Origin: Lepiota brunneoincarnata
Lineage: Eukaryota; Basidiomycota; Agaricomycetes; Agaricales; Agaricaceae
Length of the DNA stretch: 64,000 nucleotides
Assembly: GCA_023014365.1 (NCBI GenBank)
Contig: JAEBUN010000030.1
Location: 372,001 to 436,000, forward strand
Reading direction: 5' to 3'
Shown piece after piece: positions 34,101-45,289 of this stretch; positions within the stretch are counted from its first letter, which is position 1; every line of letters begins with the position of its first letter. The notes beneath the pieces are model-generated. The model worked only from the letters and a program-made list of their open reading frames with translations. It was not told the origin of the DNA and did no database searches. Made by a program: the position numbers and the translations under genes.

Positions 34101-35560
34101 TAACTTTCAATTTATAGTAAGTTTGTGCAGTTAGTTGAACAGCACTCGGGGGCTAACAATCAATGTAATGAATATAGCAGTGAAATCCTTCAGTATGTTC
34201 AATCACTGGTAGAGCAACCACATAGTGCAATCAGGTACTGAGAATGGGATGTAGGACTTACAACAGATGCATGCTGTGCTCTGTATTCAATTTTGCAACT
34301 TTATCCTGGCTAGTATTGCTCAGAGTACCATTAGTTGGAAGCAATCTATTGAGATATTCATTGGGTGGCACATGCAAGACAGTAAGGATTTTATTTTCAA
34401 GCTCATGTACACTCCTAATCCACATTTCACCAACGCTGAGTTTGGGTTATATCAAGACACTTCCCCCCAGGTGACCAGACTCCCCCATTTGCAAAAAACT
34501 TCGCTGGAATGGTCCCCTCATAGATATGGAACGTTACAATGGCATGTGCACCACAGAACCCCTGGACTGTCCAGTGTTCATCTTTATCCAACTTCAAAGA
34601 ATGTTTTACTCCCCTTTGCATTCTTCAGCCACCATTCACATCTGTTCCATTAATACTCACATTAAAACCCAATCTATTGCCTGACCCATGGCCATTCCAG
34701 ATACTTTCTTCTTGTGGGTGCTAGTGACCTCCAAGGCAGCCCTTGCCTTTCTCCTCTCTTCCCAGGATGGCCTTTTGTACTTGCATGAGTAGAGGTAAGC
34801 ATATGACATGTATGCAAGTAAATTTGGTGATGATGGTGAGAGCAACGGTGGTGCAGCACTTGTCACACTTATCAGGAGCTGCAAGATACACAAGTACAAA
34901 CACCAACACTCAATACAACAGCATGGTAAATGCAGCTCCATGGTCCACCATCCCCTACAACTACAAGGGCTGCCGCTCTTGTGGCTGCACCTTTCAGCCC
35001 CAGGAGCAAATATGCATACCAGGTTTCCATTTTTTTTGTTCATTTTAATGTCCCAGAGGCCACTCCTTTTGGTGGATGCACCTCTACAGGTTGAGCAAAT
35101 GCTACTGGGGCCCCATTGCCCCTTACTGCACCATGGCACTACATTGCCCTGCACAGAAATGCCATCTGCATGGCCACCATCCTCCCCTGCCCTCTGCTTT
35201 GTCCTCTGGCTGGGTGTCGCATTCCATTTTCCACCTTGACAGTAGCCAAACCTCCAGTATATTACTCTATTGTATACTAGCAATTAATATTCATGTTTGC
35301 TATTGAAAAACATTCTACTAAAATTGTTGTGCTTTCCTAAGTTGCAAAAAACAACAGTATGTGTGGCTATACCCCATTCCCCTCCTTTAAGTTGCCTTAG
35401 ACCACCCTCTGTATATTATGCCATTACACTGATGACATTTTCTGGCATAAATGTCTAGATTTACCATCGAAACTCATCCTACAGAAAACACTATTTTTTC
35501 CTACATCCCAAGATACAACACTACCTGGCATAATTTACATGACTTACTCTTTAAGGTTGT
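34101..35560. other. No recognised gene; CpG-poor DNA
   Basis: Many ORFs of 60-208 codons on both strands overlap each other without recognisable motifs. CpG is nearly absent. Nothing here can be supported as a gene. Confidence 0.4.
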
Positions 35561-35588
35561 ATTTTACCACCCCTAGGGGTTCACAGTG
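35560..35588. repeat. Partial end of a CACTA-type MITE
   Basis: The sequence ending ggggttcacagtg at 35588 matches the right terminus of the MITE at 41476-41704, and the E repeat resumes directly after it. The left end was not found. Confidence 0.4.
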
Positions 35589-35792
35589 CAAGGATTATGG
35601 AGGCATAGAATCCTGGGCTCGGAAGTGGATAGCAAGCAATTGCAGAGTGGTGGCATGGCATGAGACTAAATATGAACATTTCCATGGATTTATTGCTTGA
35701 CAGAAATTAAGTGATAATAGATATTTGACATAATGGAAGTGCCAAATGGTATGGGGTTAGGTGGTATGGGCAGCAATTTTGTGGTGGCACGG

Positions 35793-37559
35793 TGATATGC
35801 CAATTTCACACCTATACATCAATTCCATACTCCAGAACAATTCTCTACATAGAATCATTGGCTATATCATTAAAGAACTCTATAGAGGATTTGTTAGGGC
35901 AACCTGGAGGGTTCGGACAACTCAGGGAGCCGAAACGTCACTGCAGGGAAATCCTAAGTATTATTAATCTGTGAGCTAAGTAGGGAGTCCATACCTGCAG
36001 GGAAATCCTAAGAGAATAGGATGAGGGAACCCCTGCAGGCGAAAACTATGTATATACTTGACTTATATAATCAATATAAATTGAACAAGGCTTGACGGTG
36101 GTGTCTGGGTGTTGCACAAGGCCAGGTGTGATTAAAATGAGTGTGGGGAGTGAAGATAACAGTCTGAAGTCTACAGGAAATGGGAGGAAGCAGGTGAGGG
36201 TTAAGGAGGGTGTAGAGGGTGAAGGGAGGGGTTTAACTGGGCAGTGAGGGGACCTCTGGTGCATTCTGGTTATGTTTGGGGTGTAAACGTTTGAAAGGGG
36301 GGATGTACAGTGTGCTGGGAGGCTTAGGGGTGTTTGTGGATTGTCCCCTTACAGGATTGGTACTATGTCCTGTAGTAGCCAGTTCAACCAAATTGAGGAT
36401 ATTTGAGCCTTGGAAGTGTTCAAACCAGCTCATTATCACTAAGCTTATTGAACCAAGCTATCAGAACGCTCTCCGGAGGGATTCAGGACTCTACATAGCC
36501 TATTGAGTATACTCCGGTCGCATCAAGGGACCTTACAAGCAGTTTTCTGATGAACTCGGATTTGTTTGAACCTATAGAATGTACATAGTGGCTGTTGCAG
36601 GTGTATCACACCTATAGCGAGCTCAATAATGATGACTGGACCTCAGAACAGAATGTCCAACATTCAGGAGACAATACCCAATGCCCAAAACCCTAGAAAT
36701 ATCAAAGACTCATAATTAATGAGTGCTTTGTGGGTCCTGGCACCTTGGCATACTGCCTAACTGAGATTAATTACAACAGATCAAGGGATTGTCCATCCAC
36801 TATGCATTCCGATCATAATTGATCCGGAGGCTTAACACGTTCGCATGGATGCAGAATAATGCAGACGAGTATGGAACACATCTGGCTGGATTGCCATTTG
36901 TCAATCAGAGAAGAACCCATAACCCAGGGCAAGGTAAAAATGCTGCTGAACCTTCCAAAATATTCTGCAGTACCTGTAACAATTAAGCTTATTGTTTTCT
37001 ATTTCATATTTACTATCTCTTGTATGTATCTAAACAATATAAATACAGTTGTGCTTGTTTGTGGAGAAGCAAGAGGTCTCACCCCCACTTCCACACGCAA
37101 GTCTGCAAGCCATGATCAAGAACGGTTTCAGAGGACTATTTAGTGTGTGTCATTAAGTGTGATTTCTTCAGTTGTCGACCAACCCAGAGACAGAGACAGA
37201 GAACAGAGTCCAGAGTTTAGAGTTCTGGAGTGCTAGAGACAGCGACAGAGACAGTGAACAGAGTTCAGAGACCAGAGACCAGAGACTAGAGACCCCACAC
37301 TTTGAATTGACAGGGATTGTCCTTTCACTGTTGCACTGTACGGCTATGATAACTTCAACAGCTGTTTGTCAACCTCTAAAAACACTACTCTCTTGAATTT
37401 CGCTGTCAGAACGCACCCCCAGAACACCCTAAAAGATGAAACTGTTCATTATCTATCTCATACTACTTGTATTAACTTAAGCTTATTGAATTTTGGCTAA
37501 GCTTAGTGAAAACAAGCCCTTTATCTATATTAAAACCTATGAATGTTTCTACCTTTTCA
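35793..37559 (+). repeat. Family C element, copy C2 (with D1 inside)
   Basis: TGATATGCC...CCTTTTCA, flanked by ACGG (35789-35792) and ACAG (37560-37563), a 4-bp TSD with one CpG-type change. It is about 1.3 kb without the 462-bp D1 insert. It carries the same TATA-like box (near 37035), the agagac microsatellite (about 37185-37295) and the same two open frames. Confidence 0.85.
35892..36353 (+). repeat. Solo LTR D1 inside C2
   Basis: 462 bp, TGTTAGGGC...CCCCTTACA, flanked by a perfect TSD GGATT (35887-35891, 36354-36358). The uninterrupted family-C sequence reads ctatagaggattggtactatg. It contains the paired motif ctgcagggaaatcctaag. Confidence 0.92.
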
Positions 37560-37800
37560 ACAGTGAGGTGAATCAGTCTGGTTGGAAAAAGAAAGAGGGG
37601 GGTGTCAAATTAATAAGTGATAGATGAGGCAACAACAAGTCAAGGAAAGTGATAGCGAGAAAAAAGCTGGCATGGGGTGGCAGGCAGCACAGAATGAAAA
37701 TTGCTAAATGGTATGGGGGGGTGGGCAGCATGAGCAGCAACTTGGTTGCAGCATGTTGAGAAGAATCAGGATGGCAGGACAACAAAAGCAACAGCGAGGA

Positions 37801-38994
37801 AAAGTTGGCATGCAGTGGTGGGCAGCATGAATCATGGCATTAATCAATCAGTAAATTGAGCTAATTTGTAAAAAAACATCCTCTAGTTTATGTATGGAAA
37901 AAGAAAAAATGGAATTGAGTTTGTAGGCATAATCATCGGGATTCCCACATTTCTCAAAATCATGGGCAGTATAGCCCTTGGAGCATGATGGACCTACTTC
38001 CACATCATCACTTGGTAGAAGTTGGGATGAGGGAGGTAAATGGGATGGCAGACATAGTGTGTGGAGCCCAAGGACAGGGGAGAGAGCTGATAAGGAGGAT
38101 GTGTCTGAATTGTCAAATGTTTCCCCACCTTCAGTGTTATTCTTGTCTGGGGGAGTAGGGTGATTGAATGTTGAGTATGGTTAATAGTGGTCTAAATAAA
38201 TGCAACTCACAAGTACCTGGATTGCCAAGGACATTGGCAGCATTGGCAAGAAGGAGTGAATCAATCCTGCCACTGCTTACATCCATTTGTGGAGAGGGAG
38301 ATTGCACCATTTCTACCCTGTTCAATGCAGTGATGGAGTTAGGGGAGGAGAACATGTGGGTTCCAGTAGTGGGGGTGGCATTATCAAGAACAGCATGGGT
38401 GGCATTTGCTAACACAGATGAACTGAGGCTGTGGCTGCTTGAGCCTGAGCTGGAAGAGTAGACCTCAATTGGCAAATGGTAGTCAGAAAGACCCAATGTG
38501 TCAGATGTTTGATGTTTGGAGGGGGTGGCAATGGCATTAGAATTGGCTACAGGTGGCATGGGAGAGTCTGGAAGTGGGATGGGTTGTAGGGCCAGAAGAG
38601 CAATGGAGGGTGAGATGTTAGATGATTCAGAAGAAGAAGACATTGCAATGTTCCAAAATTGCACCTCAAGAGCCTGATGAATGGAGGGGGAGTGTGAATG
38701 ACTTTGTAGGGCAGCTGCGGCATCAATGGGGTCCACAGAAGATGATGATGATGATGAGGTAGTTCCCATTCATGGAATAGCAAGAGTGGCATTGATGGCA
38801 ATGGGTTGCCAGGCAGCATGGCAAGAGTTAGAAGAATGGCTTGTGGTACCTTCATGTCCAAGCTCCAAGCCATGTAATGCTGCTGACAGCAAGAGACTTA
38901 ACATTGAAGCTGACAATTGTGGGGAGTTATTCATGTTGATGCTGGGACCTGGGGGATAAGCATGGGAGAGAGGGTAAGTTCAGAAGTGTGCCAG
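37801..38994 (-). other. Unassigned region with a Ser-rich 210-codon ORF
   Basis: A minus-strand frame at 38769-38137 is rich in Ser, Pro and Asn (MGTTSSSSSSSVDPIDAAAA). There are no domain-like features, and its composition may only reflect local repeats (gatgatgatg). Two other frames are open for about 100 codons in the same place. I would not call it a gene without expression data. Confidence 0.3.
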
Positions 38995-39310
38995 TGTTAT
39001 CCAGGTAAGGGATCATCACTTAGTGGCGATACCTCTTACTCTCTACAGGCATCTATACAGACTTATTCCTGAAGATATTCAGAGGTCAACTTGTGAACAC
39101 AAACACTTAGTGATAGCCAAAAGAGTGAAGGCAAGTGTATAGAACAAACTACACTGTACTACTGTACATTGGTAGTTCTACTGGGTTTATATATGTGTTT
39201 ACAGTGGCTGTACTACTGCTATATTTGGGAAGTACTAGATGATTGGGGAGTGTTCTATTTTAGGAATGTTCTAGATTGTTCTAGGAGGATTCTGGAAGGT
39301 TCTGATAACA
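38995..39310 (-). repeat. LTR of element G (3' side)
   Basis: 316 bp. It shares with element A LTRs the end ctgataaca, the phrase ctatacagactt, and the following internal ttaggtcc. It is otherwise well diverged. Confidence 0.75.
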
Positions 39311-39685
39311 TTAGGTCCTTCTTATGAGTTGTCTTCATACAACTCAACATTCTCCAAAGATATTGTGGTAGGCATCATCATCATAGGCAAACTCTTGAGG
39401 TTCTTCTTCATTTGTAGGGGAGGAAGGCATAGATTTGTTTTCTTTGGGTAGAGGTGTTAAGTATTTGAGGTTGTTGTTATAGATAATATTGGTCAGATAG
39501 TTCTGATCATCAGGTGATGGGGAAGAGGGTCTTGAAAGAGGAGAGTAAGGGGGTTAGTCAGGAGTGGATGAGTGAGTGGACCCTTGTTCAAGTAGGTATT
39601 GGTATTGTAGTCAGATGTCATCATATTGCTCCCATCATAAATCTTGTTGACTAGGGAAATCATTTCCTGGGTATTGTTGTCGGTA

Positions 39686-41290
39686 CAGTGACCCACAAAA
39701 CTGTTCCAATGTTTTGTACTTTTGACTTAAAGTAGTAATAGCTCAATAAATAAAATGGCTAAATTTGTGAAAGTATTTATATACATAGCCAAATATGTCA
39801 TATCTGACCCTGAAAAGTCGCGTTATGTAATACTTCCAAATGAGGTAATCATGAATTTTGTAAAGCATTTTAAGTCATTGGAACAGTTTTGTCAATGGTG
39901 ATTTTTGATACTAATCCAAGCAATCACATAACTCCATTGATTGTGAATCAATAAGATTATGTGACCATGTGTCTTTGACATATAAATAGATGTGCTGACA
40001 GCCATGTCCCATCATTCTCAACCCCCCCACTTATCATGAAGCCATTATCTTCTACTCTAAAGAAAACTATCCTCTCTATGCTAAATTCTCATCATTCCTA
40101 TACTAAAATTCAGGCAATTACTGGTGTTGGGTGCAGTACCATGTCCAGACTAGCCTCTAAAAATTGTTCCAGCCTTACCAAATCACTTGGAGGACCTCCT
40201 TCAAAACTCTCTACTACTAATATCTGGTATACTATCCATCTTATCTCTGTTGGCAAGGCTGAAACTGCTGTAGATATAGCCAAATCTCTTACTCCCATCA
40301 TTGGGACATCAGTCTCTTCACAGACTGTGGCAAGGCATCTCAAACAGGCAGGAATGAAGGCTGTATTCAAGCAACAAAAGCCTTTACTCTCTGACAAGCA
40401 TAGGAGAGCTAGACTGGATTTTGCTCTGACACACCAGCATTGGACTGTGGAGGATTGGAAGCTGGTTGGATAGTCTGATGAGACCAAAATCAATCATTTG
40501 GGGTCAGATGGGAGGAAGTGGGCATGGAAAAAGAAGGGAGAGGGGCTCAGTGAAAGATTGGTTAAGGAATCTCTAAAGTATGGAGGAGGATCAGCAATGG
40601 TTTGGGGCTGTATGCTGTGGGATGGCCTAGGCTATGCTATGAGGATTGATGGAAGGATGGATGCAGAGTTGTCTGTGCAAATTTTGGAGGAGGATTTGAA
40701 GAAGAGTCTCTAGTGGTACAAGCTTAAACCCTGAGATATCATCTTTTAGCAAGATAATGATCCCAAACACAAGAGTATATTGGCCAAAAAATAGTTCAAA
40801 AAAATCATTTTAGGCTCCTAACCTGGCCAGCACAGTCACCTGACCTCAATCCCATTGAACACTTATGGGATTATGTGAAGAGAAAGCTGGGAGAGTATAA
40901 ATCTCCTCCCAAGGGTATAGAGGAGTTGTGGCAGAGGGTAGAGAAGGAGTGGGATGCTATTCCAGCTTCTGAGTGTCAGAAGTTAATTAAAAGTATGCCT
41001 AGAAGAGTAGCAGTTGTCCTCAAAGCTAAGGGGGACTACTCTAAGTACTAGAATAATAGGATGGCCTGGTATAATATGTCATTGACAAAACTGTTCCAAT
41101 GACTTAAAATGCTTACAAAATTCATAATTACCTAAGTTAAAAGTATTACATAATGCGACTTTGCAGGGTCAGATACAACATATTTTGCTATGGTTAGAAA
41201 TATTCCCACAAATTTAGCCATTTTATTCATTGAGCTATTACTACTTTAAGTCAAAAGTACAAAACATTGGAACAGTTTTGTGGGTCACTG
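39686..41290 (+). mobile_element. Tc1/mariner transposon (1.6 kb) with about 215-bp inverted repeats
   Basis: 1,605 bp flanked by TA at 39684-39685 and 41291-41292. The outer 84 bp of the two ends match with a single mismatch by eye, and recognisable inverted similarity extends to about 39900 and 41076. A 17-bp motif (acaaaactgttccaatg) at each outer end recurs in opposite orientation at each inner edge. The transposase inside is dead. Confidence 0.93.
40036..41051 (+). pseudogene. Tc1/mariner DDE transposase, degenerate
   Basis: Starts MKPLSSTLKKTILSML. The N-terminal half has HTH-like segments (TKIQAITGVGCSTMSRLA; TVARHLKQAG). The catalytic domain shows SDETKIN after a TAG where the family has Trp (40471), then QDNDPKHK, then WPAQSPDLNPIEHLW in a shifted frame, giving a DD34E-type triad. 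At least five stops and one frame change. The C-terminus ends KAKGDYSKY. Stops are TAG and TGA, consistent with C:G to T:A change. Confidence 0.88.
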
Positions 41291-41475
41291 TATAATTGGT
41301 CTTGATATAGTGTGTCCTCATAAGCTATTTGGGTGGCTTCATCTTCACTCATATTGGATCTCACCGACAGGTTTGTCGCATATGTTAGATTCAGCAACTG
41401 GGTTGTAGTAGGAGAGAGGAGTGTCTGGTTGAGTGTCAATGTGTCAAGGTTGATAATTTGGATTAAGGCGTGGGT

Positions 41476-41704
41476 CACTGTGAACCCCTACAGGTCATAA
41501 TTTATGTTGAAAAATGTAGGGGCTGTGTTATAATTCACATTGAATTATTAAAGAATTACAACCTTTATTCAGAAAAATGGCGTTATCTGGTGTAATTATC
41601 AAAATGTCATTATTATGTACTCTCCTAAAAATGGCACTATCTGGTGGAATTCTCACTTCTTGACTATTTCTGATGTAAATTACAACCTGTAGGGGTTCAC
41701 AGTG
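41476..41704. mobile_element. 229-bp MITE with CACTA-type ends
   Basis: Inverted ends CACTGTGAACCCCTACAGGT and its complement, flanked by 3-bp TSD GGT (41473-41475, 41705-41707). CACT(A/G) ends with a 3-bp TSD are diagnostic of the CACTA superfamily. It sits inside the element G reading frame; the empty site reads HDALTHALIQI in frame. Confidence 0.88.
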
Positions 41705-42786
41705 GGTAAGGGCATCGTGGGACTTGATATTGAGGACATTCATTTCATTTGTGTCAAGGTTGGTAGGTCTTACAGAATGGACATTGGTATTTGAGGCAGT
41801 TATATGAGTAGTGTCCTGGGGTGGTTCTGTGGCATCCAAGGCATTCAAATTGGGGGCAGTCCATTGGCCAGTGGCCAACCATTCCACATTGATGACAGTA
41901 TGCATTGGTGGGGGTGATGGAGTTAGTTGGTGGGTGAAGGGGTGCAGGGGAGTTTTGAAGTCTTTGGTGTGTAGTGACAGAGGTCATGGCGGGGTTGACA
42001 GGGTGGAAAGGGTTGTTCATATCATTTTGAGAATGGGGTTTGGGGTTTCAGTGATGATGAGTGGTAGGTTGGGTCTCATTTGTGGAGGGATCATTAACAG
42101 GGGTGGAGATTTGGTTGGTGTTGGGGATGGTGTTGGAGATGGGGTGAATTCATACTGTAGAATCATTGGGTAATCAATTTTGGGTTGTTCCTGGGTGGAG
42201 GGATAAGTATGCTGACAGACCAAGCATAATCTCTGGTCTTGTTTGTAATTGTTGTTCAAGTGAGGTTTTCCAGGCCTGTTGGGCCTCAAGCATTTCATAA
42301 GAGACATAACATATTGTACATGGTTGGTGTAAGTTCACCAGATTGGTTGGTGTTCTCTATGAAGGAGAGTGTTTTCAAATTGATGTGAAGTGGGTTTGGT
42401 GGCTGCAATTCTTTTCATATTGTTTGTGTCAATTTGAGGAGATCTGTGTGATCAAAAACATATTGCAGGGGGACTGTGTCTTTGAGCTCAGGTGAAGGTG
42501 GGTAGATAAGGGGTGTTTGAGGTGGTGGGCTGAGGAGGTGGGGACAGTAAGGCAGTAGGTGGTGATGTGCTGATTTCACAACTATACATCAATTCCGTAC
42601 TCCAGAACAATTCTCTACATAGAATCATTGGCTATATCATTAAAGAACTCTATAGAGGATTGGTACTATGTCCCGTAGTAGCCAGTTCAACCAAATTGAG
42701 GATATTCGAGCCTTGGAAGTGTTCAAACCAGCTCATTATCACTAAGCTTAGTGAATCAAGCTATCAGAACGCTCTCCAGAGGGATT

Positions 42787-43248
42787 TGTTAGGGTGACCT
42801 GGAGGGTTCAAGCAACTCAGGGAGCCAGAACATCACTGCAGGGAAATCCTAAGTATTATTAATCTGTGAGCTAAGTAGAGAGTCCATACCTGCAGGGAAA
42901 TCCTAAGAGAATAGGATGAGGAAACCCCTGCAGGCAAAAACTATGTATATACTTGACTTATATAATCAATATAAATTGAACAAGGCTTGACTGTGGTGTC
43001 TGGGTGTTGCACAAGGCCAGGTATGATTAAAACGAGTGTGGGGAGTGAAGATAACAGTCTGAAGTCTATGGGAAATGAGAGGAAACAGGAGAGGGTTAAG
43101 GAAGGTGTAGAGGGTGAAGGGAGGGGTTTGACTGGGCAGTGAGGGGACCTCTGGTGTGTTCTGGTTATGTTTGGGGTGTAAGCATTTGAAAGGGGGGATG
43201 TACAGTGTGCTGGGAGGCTTAGGGATGCTTGTGGATTGTCCCCTTACA
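42787..43248 (+). repeat. Solo LTR D2 inside C3
   Basis: 462 bp, TGTTAGGGT...CCCCTTACA, flanked by perfect TSD GGATT (42782-42786, 43249-43253). Same length as D1 but at a different site in the host element. Confidence 0.92.
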
Positions 43249-43445
43249 GGATTCAGGACTCTACATAGCCTATCAAGTATACTCCAGTCACATCAAGGGA
43301 CCTTATGAGCAGTTTTCTGATGAACTCGGATTTGTTTGAACCTAAAGAATGTACCAAGCAGCTGTCGCAGGTGTATCATGCCTATAGCAAGCTCAATAAT
43401 GATGACCGGACCATGGAATGGAACATCCAACATTCAGGAGGTGAC

Positions 43446-43859
43446 TGTTACATGGGTTAGGGGTTTGCTCTTGAGTAGCACAGCATTTGACACAGGATGT
43501 CTATACAGACTTAGTCCTGTCCTACTAGGTGTGACTTGGAGATGATGGAGCACTATAGTCCAGCCGGTTTAAGGGCAAAGAGGTATAGGAGGCAAGAACT
43601 GTATAACACTAAGATAAGGATACAAGGTACAGTACGGTATCCTTATATACTACTATGTGTGGCTATGCTCCTACTATATATATCTGGACCCAGGTAAAGT
43701 GAGTCATACTGAGTCAAAGTCTTATCTATCTAACTATAGATTGTTCTGATGTGCACTTCTGATTGTTTCAGAGTGACAGTTCTTCTATCTATTTATATAC
43801 TCGGTGCTTCTGATAAGCGTTCCTTCCGGACAGGTTTCTGATTGGGGAATTCTGATAAC
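43446..43859 (-). repeat. Solo LTR of the element A family inside C3
   Basis: 414 bp, TGTTACATGGG...CTGATAACA, flanked by perfect TSD GTGAC (43441-43445, 43860-43864). It matches the 384-bp LTRs of element A with indels, and many CpGs are replaced by TpG/CpA. Confidence 0.9.
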
Positions 43860-44747
43860 AGTGACAACTGATGCCCAAAACCCTAGAAAATATCAAAGAC
43901 TCATAATTAACAAGTGCTTTGTGGGTCCCGGCACCTTGGCATACTGCCTAACTGAGATTAATTACAACAGATCAAGGGATTGTCCATCTGCTATATATTC
44001 TGATCATAATTGATCCGGAGGCTTAATGCGATTGTGTGGATGCAGAATAATGCAGATGAGCATGGAACATGTCTGGCTAGATTGCCATTCATCAATCAGA
44101 GAAAAACCCATAACCCAGGGCAAGGTAGAAATGCTGCCAAACCTTCCAAAGTATTCTGCAGTACTTGTAACAATTAAGTTTATTGTTTTCTATTTCATAT
44201 TTACTATCTCTCATATGTATCTAAACAATATAAATACAATCACAATTGTTTGTGGAGAAGCAAGAGGTCTCACCCCTGCTTCCACACGCAAGTCTGCAAG
44301 CTGTGATCAAGAATGGTTTCAGAGGGCTATTTAGTGTGCATCATTAAGTGTGATTTCTTTGGTCATTGACCAACCCAGAGACAGAGACAGAGACAGAGAA
44401 CAGAGTTTCAGAGTTCAGAGTGCTAGAGACAGAGACAGAGACCAGAGTAGAGTTCAGAAACCAGAGACCAGAGACCAGAGACCCTACACTTTGAATTGAC
44501 AGGGATTGTCCTTTCACTGTTGCACCATACGGCTAAGATAACTTCAATGGCTGTTTATAAACCTCTAAAACACTACTCTCTTGAATTTCGCTGTCAGAAT
44601 CCACCCCCAGAACACCCTAAAAGATGAAACTATTCATTATCTATCTCATACTACTTGTATTAGCTTAAGCTTATCGAATTTTGGCTAAGCTTAGTGAAAA
44701 CAAGCCCTCTATCTATATAAAAACCCACAAACATTTCTACCTTTTCA

Positions 44748-45289
44748 CCAGTATGGCCATCCACATTGTATATTGTATTAAACTGCCAGGCCCTTATTTG
44801 ATCCATTTGCCCAGAGTCTCACTGAGCACAAACTCCTTGCTGCTCATGCCAAGATTAAGGCATTGCAGCAACATCAAGGCCTGAGCTACAAGGATGCAGC
44901 TCACTGATTGTATCACTCTGAAACCCTAAAGCTTGCTGTCCAAGATGATGCCCATGGCAAACTCATCAAATTACAGCAATCTGTTGACAAACTTATTGAA
45001 GAGGATATCACAAAATGCCTTCTCAACATTGACAGCATCAACCCTAATACTACCCACATTGTCCCTACCTCCCCATCTTGCCAAACATTTGAATCATTGT
45101 GTATACCATACATAATTGCTTATGGTGTTGAATGCATACCTGACCGCCATTGTTCAGAACTTTGCCTGCCCTCATTTCAGGTTATCCAGTACAATGCTGC
45201 CCCATCTTGTGGAATATTGTCTAATACATACCCATGGAAATGGTCTCCCTGTTTTATCCCACCATCTTGATTCCTCTCAAAAGTGCCAC
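44748..45289 (+). other. Unrecognised coding-like relic
   Basis: Plus-strand peptides such as EHKLLAAHAKIKALQQHQ, stop, then KLAVQDDAHGKLIKLQQSVDK with a charged helical pattern look like the remains of a protein, with stops and frame changes. Family not recognised. Confidence 0.35.

Larger units (their letters stand above)
35589..37800. repeat. Repeat E copy 1, split by C2
   Basis: 35589-35792 and 37560-37800 are together the inverted counterpart of 46016 to 45290. The break between the halves is exactly the C2 insertion (35793-37559). The uninterrupted counterpart reads ...gtggtggcatggtgaggtgaatc.... E has no recognised coding content. Confidence 0.85.
39330..42560 (-). pseudogene. Element G homologue of the extra zinc-knuckle gene
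   Basis: Minus-strand segments align in order with the extra ORF of element A: AQQAWKTSLEQQLQTRPEIM (AQRAWAESLEQLLRSRLGLM type in A), the cluster CHQCGMVGHWPMDC, CLGCHRTTPGHYSYNC and CPFC, then a downstream frame through SHDALTHALIQI and beyond. The downstream frame is interrupted first by the MITE, then by Tc1; joining across each TSD keeps it open. This supports a protein extending well past the zinc cluster. Confidence 0.7.
38995..42562 (-). mobile_element. Truncated chromovirus-like element G
   Basis: One LTR at 38995-39310 (TGTTATCC...CTGATAACA), then an internal region homologous to the 3' part of element A (ttaggtcc plus a similar hairpin, then the extra zinc-knuckle gene on the minus strand). 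It is cut at 42562, where family-C copy C3 begins. No gag, RT or integrase remains. It is further broken by a Tc1/mariner element (39686-41290) and a MITE (41476-41704). Confidence 0.75.
42563..44747 (+). repeat. Family C element, copy C3 (with D2 and A-type solo LTR inside)
   Basis: TGATGTGCTG...CCTTTTCA, same orientation as C2. The flanking 4-mers are GTGG and CCAG, which do not match, and the two sides belong to unrelated sequences, so a deletion or recombination probably used this copy. Without its two inserts it is about 1.3 kb. Confidence 0.8.
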
